This document shows, piece after piece, positions 61,801 to 64,000 of a stretch of 64,000 bases of DNA; the stretch's first letter is position 1, and the number at the start of each line of letters is the position of its first letter. Below the pieces are notes generated by a model. That model was not told where the DNA came from, searched no databases, and saw nothing but the letters and a program-made list of their open reading frames with translations. The translations under genes and the position numbers were made by a program. Source of the stretch: JBFXAF01 sp050184585 (GTDB lineage Bacteria; Pseudomonadota; Alphaproteobacteria; Rhizobiales; Rhizobiaceae); the NCBI GenBank assembly GCA_050184585.1, contig JBFXAF010000002.1:186001-250000 (forward strand). The letters are read 5' to 3'.

Positions 61801-64000
61801 CCCACCAGATCGACGCCAGCTTCAGGCAGCGCAAGCAGTCCTTTGCCGCCTGGCGCCGGCGCGGCCGTCTGAGGCGGCTGGGAGCAGCCGCCGGCGTCGC
61901 CGTCGTGCTTGCGCTGGCCGTCGGCGCCTACAGCGTATCCGATCTGTGGCTGCCCCGGGACGACCTGGACGAGGAGTTGCAGGCGACGGAACTCGCCGGC
62001 CTGTCCGAGGACGCGCCGGCCTACATCCCCGCGATCGTCGATCTTGCCGGCGACCCGCTATGGATCACGCTCGATCGGGACCCGGGATCCCAGTCGAAGG
62101 TCAAGCTGATCGACCGGCCGGCCGATCTCGACGGCCAGGTTCCCGCCAAGCTCGAAGTGCTTTCCGACGAGATGCTCAGCTCCAGCGAGCAGTTCATGAC
62201 CACCATTCCGTCGAGCCAGGAGGACTTCGCTTTCTTCCAGGCACAGCGGGCCGGCGGGATGCCGGCCGAAGATCCGGGAGGAATGGCGGCGGACGATCAT
62301 TCCGATCTCGACGGCGACGCCATATCGAGCGCGCCGGAACTTCTTGCCGCCGGCGCCGGCGAAACGGTGGACGATGTCGGCGCCGGATGGGACGAACTCG
62401 CGGAGATCGATGACGCAGGACCCACGCAGTTCCAGAAAACACGGATCGAGGACACCACCACCGTCGCGACGGTCATATCGGAATCTCACCGCTACGAGCC
62501 GACCGAAGACACTTTTGTCCGCATCCTCGGCACGCGTGCGCTGGAAAGCGTGGTGCTCGAGGCCGGATTCGAACCGGCGGAGGCGAAACTCGCGAACGAA
62601 TCCTTGGCCTCCGTCTTCAACCGGAGCCAGCTCGAAGAAGGGTTTGTCGTGGCGCTGCGCGGCTTCCGGGCGCAGCGCGGCGCCAGGTCCTCCCTCATGC
62701 AGGTGTCGGTCTACACCAGGAACACCTATGTCGGCACCTTGGCGCGCGGCGAAGCCGATGGCTTCGAGGCCGGCGCCGATCCTTGGGTCCCCAACGACCT
62801 CTTCAACTACTCCGGTCTGGCCGTGGCGACCGGGGAACGCCAGTACCGCCTGCTGGACGCGATCTATTCGACCGGGGTCCGCAACAGCGTGCCGGCCGGC
62901 GTCGTCGGCGAAGCCATCGTCCATCTGTCGCGGACCAACGACCTCAACCTGTTCGCCGACAAGAGCGACCGCCTGACCTTGATCTACTCGCAGGAGGCCC
63001 GGGGCAGCGGCGAATCCGCCGGGCGCGTCCTCTACGTCGCGGTCCAGGGCTCTGGCCGGAGCCTGGAATGCTACGTGTTCCAGCAGCCCGACGGAACGTT
63101 CGGCTGCTCCGGTGAGGCTGTCGGCGCCGTCGCGGCGAGCACCGGCATCGCCACACCGGTCAATGGCGTGCTGACCTCGACGTTCGGGCCGCGTAAGCAC
63201 CCGATCCTGAAGACCGTTCGCCTTCACAAGGGTGTCGACTGGAAGGCCCCGACCGGCACCCCCATCCTCGCCGCCTTCGACGGCGAGATCGCCTATCGGG
63301 GCGACGGCAAGGGGTACGGCAACCTCATCAAGATGACCCACGCCGGCGGCCGCGAGACGCGCTACGCCCACATGCAGCGCTTCGCCGACGAGGTCGGCCT
63401 CGGCGCCACGGTGAAGGCCGGCACGGTCATCGGCTATGTCGGAACGACCGGACTCTCGACCGGACCGCATCTCCATTTCGAGGTCTACATCAACGGCGAG
63501 CCCGTTGATCCGCTGGTGAATCTCGTCGCCACCGTGGCCGTCGCCGCCGCACCTGAGATCGTGGTGCCCGCGATCGCCATGTCGTCCGACGAGCAGGCTG
63601 TCGAGATCTTGACCAACCGCATCATCCACGTCGAAAGCGGTGGAAAGGCGACGGCGAAGAATCCGCTGTCTTCCGCCACGGGGCTCGGACAGTTCATCTC
63701 CAGCACCTGGCTGCGCATGATGCGGACCTACCGGCCCGACCTTGCGCGATCCATGTCGGAGAAGGATCTGCTCGCCCTGCGGTTCGATCCGACGATTTCC
63801 AGGGAGATGGTGAAGAACCTGGCCCGCGAGGGCGAGGCTTATCTCAAGGGACGCGGCCACGGCATCACGGCCGGACGCCTCTATCTTTGCCATTTCCTGG
63901 GAATGGAAGGCGCGCATGTCGTGCTGGCCGCGCCACGTTCGAACACGCTCGTCAGCCTTCTGGGAGCAGGGGTCATCAAGGCCAATCCGTTCCTGACCGG
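61797..64000 (+). CDS. Membrane-anchored peptidoglycan hydrolase, M23 + lytic transglycosylase (partial)
   Basis: Starts at the GTG 61797 overlapping the DUF1036 stop (GTGA) and remains open through the window edge: at least 734 residues. A basic N-terminus is followed by one membrane helix (LGAAAGVAVVLALAVGAY, about residues 30-47), then a ~400-residue periplasmic region with LysM/G5-like text, a LytM/M23 metallopeptidase (TSTFGPRKHPILKTVRLHKGVDW ~458-480, HLHFE ~556) and a C-terminal SLT-like domain (IIHVESGGKATAKNPLSSATGLGQFISSTW ~607-637, Glu in VESGG). All three zinc/catalytic sites (H-x-D, HLHFE, E) look intact. It may open peptidoglycan locally so the T6SS envelope complex can be built. 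Confidence 0.85.
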   Translation, partial: MTHQIDASFRQRKQSFAAWRRRGRLRRLGAAAGVAVVLALAVGAYSVSDLWLPRDDLDEELQATELAGLSEDAPAYIPAIVDLAGDPLWITLDRDPGSQSKVKLIDRPADLDGQVPAKLEVLSDEMLSSSEQFMTTIPSSQEDFAFFQAQRAGGMPAEDPGGMAADDHSDLDGDAISSAPELLAAGAGETVDDVGAGWDELAEIDDAGPTQFQKTRIEDTTTVATVISESHRYEPTEDTFVRILGTRALESVVLEAGFEPAEAKLANESLASVFNRSQLEEGFVVALRGFRAQRGARSSLMQVSVYTRNTYVGTLARGEADGFEAGADPWVPNDLFNYSGLAVATGERQYRLLDAIYSTGVRNSVPAGVVGEAIVHLSRTNDLNLFADKSDRLTLIYSQEARGSGESAGRVLYVAVQGSGRSLECYVFQQPDGTFGCSGEAVGAVAASTGIATPVNGVLTSTFGPRKHPILKTVRLHKGVDWKAPTGTPILAAFDGEIAYRGDGKGYGNLIKMTHAGGRETRYAHMQRFADEVGLGATVKAGTVIGYVGTTGLSTGPHLHFEVYINGEPVDPLVNLVATVAVAAAPEIVVPAIAMSSDEQAVEILTNRIIHVESGGKATAKNPLSSATGLGQFISSTWLRMMRTYRPDLARSMSEKDLLALRFDPTISREMVKNLAREGEAYLKGRGHGITAGRLYLCHFLGMEGAHVVLAAPRSNTLVSLLGAGVIKANPFLT

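Overview
The window is high-GC DNA from an alphaproteobacterium of the order Hyphomicrobiales (Rhizobiales), probably close to Mesorhizobium and other Phyllobacteriaceae. This rests on the CtrA/ChpT/SciP cell-cycle genes, an EipA-type DUF1134 protein, the rhizobial form of MnmA, an elongator tRNA-Met of rhizobial type and a ClpS2-like adaptor. No species can be named from sequence alone.

Layout. (1) 1-2.4 kb: an accessory segment with two tandem copies of a block holding clpS and the start of a divergent polymorphic-toxin gene. The second toxin copy is complete and overlaps a DUF2019 immunity gene. The first copy is cut by the window edge and appears frameshifted. (2) 2.4-17 kb: chromosomal genes, namely a hybrid histidine kinase, a degenerate GGDEF protein, an ArsR/AHSA1 pair, transglutaminase, flavin oxidoreductase, cupin, SnoaL, a three-domain LuxR regulator, a membrane protein/TetR/VOC operon, an acyl-CoA SDR/CaiB pair, HugZ, a second ArsR and a TrmH-type methyltransferase. 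(3) 17-24.7 kb: a cell-cycle and envelope block with a membrane-anchored coiled-coil protein, eipA, chpT, a single-domain response regulator, ctrA, fliJ-like and sciP, followed by mnmA and a Gfo/Idh/MocA oxidoreductase. (4) 24.8 kb: tRNA-Met(CAU), directly followed by (5) 25.1-64 kb: a very large type VI secretion (T6SS) locus that runs off the right edge.

The T6SS locus holds all thirteen core functions: tssH(clpV), tssA, B, C, hcp(tssD), E, F, G, a FHA gene (tagH), J, K, L, M and vgrG(tssI). It also has tagF, a PAAR-like DUF4150 protein with a Cys/His-rich tail, two small unassigned proteins that look like distant paralogues, DUF2169, a thiolase-fold protein without the catalytic cysteine, a reverse-strand vgrG-DUF6484-TIGR02270 cassette, a second FHA-TssL-TssM set, the PppA phosphatase and PpkA kinase, a DUF1036 protein and a membrane-anchored M23/lytic-transglycosylase protein. 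Most core genes overlap or are a few bases apart, so they are probably one long transcript.

How the parts fit. TssB/C form the sheath, Hcp/VgrG/PAAR-like the tube and tip, TssE/F/G/K/A the baseplate, TssJ/L/M the envelope anchor, and ClpV recycles the sheath. PpkA/PppA/FHA/TagF suggest post-translational control through threonine phosphorylation. The points most worth a second look are the two complete TssL/TssM pairs in one locus, a TssJ without a lipobox cysteine, the five-gene PAAR-like cassette, the non-catalytic thiolase-like protein, the duplicated clpS/toxin block, and a 20-bp perfect hairpin between eipA and chpT.
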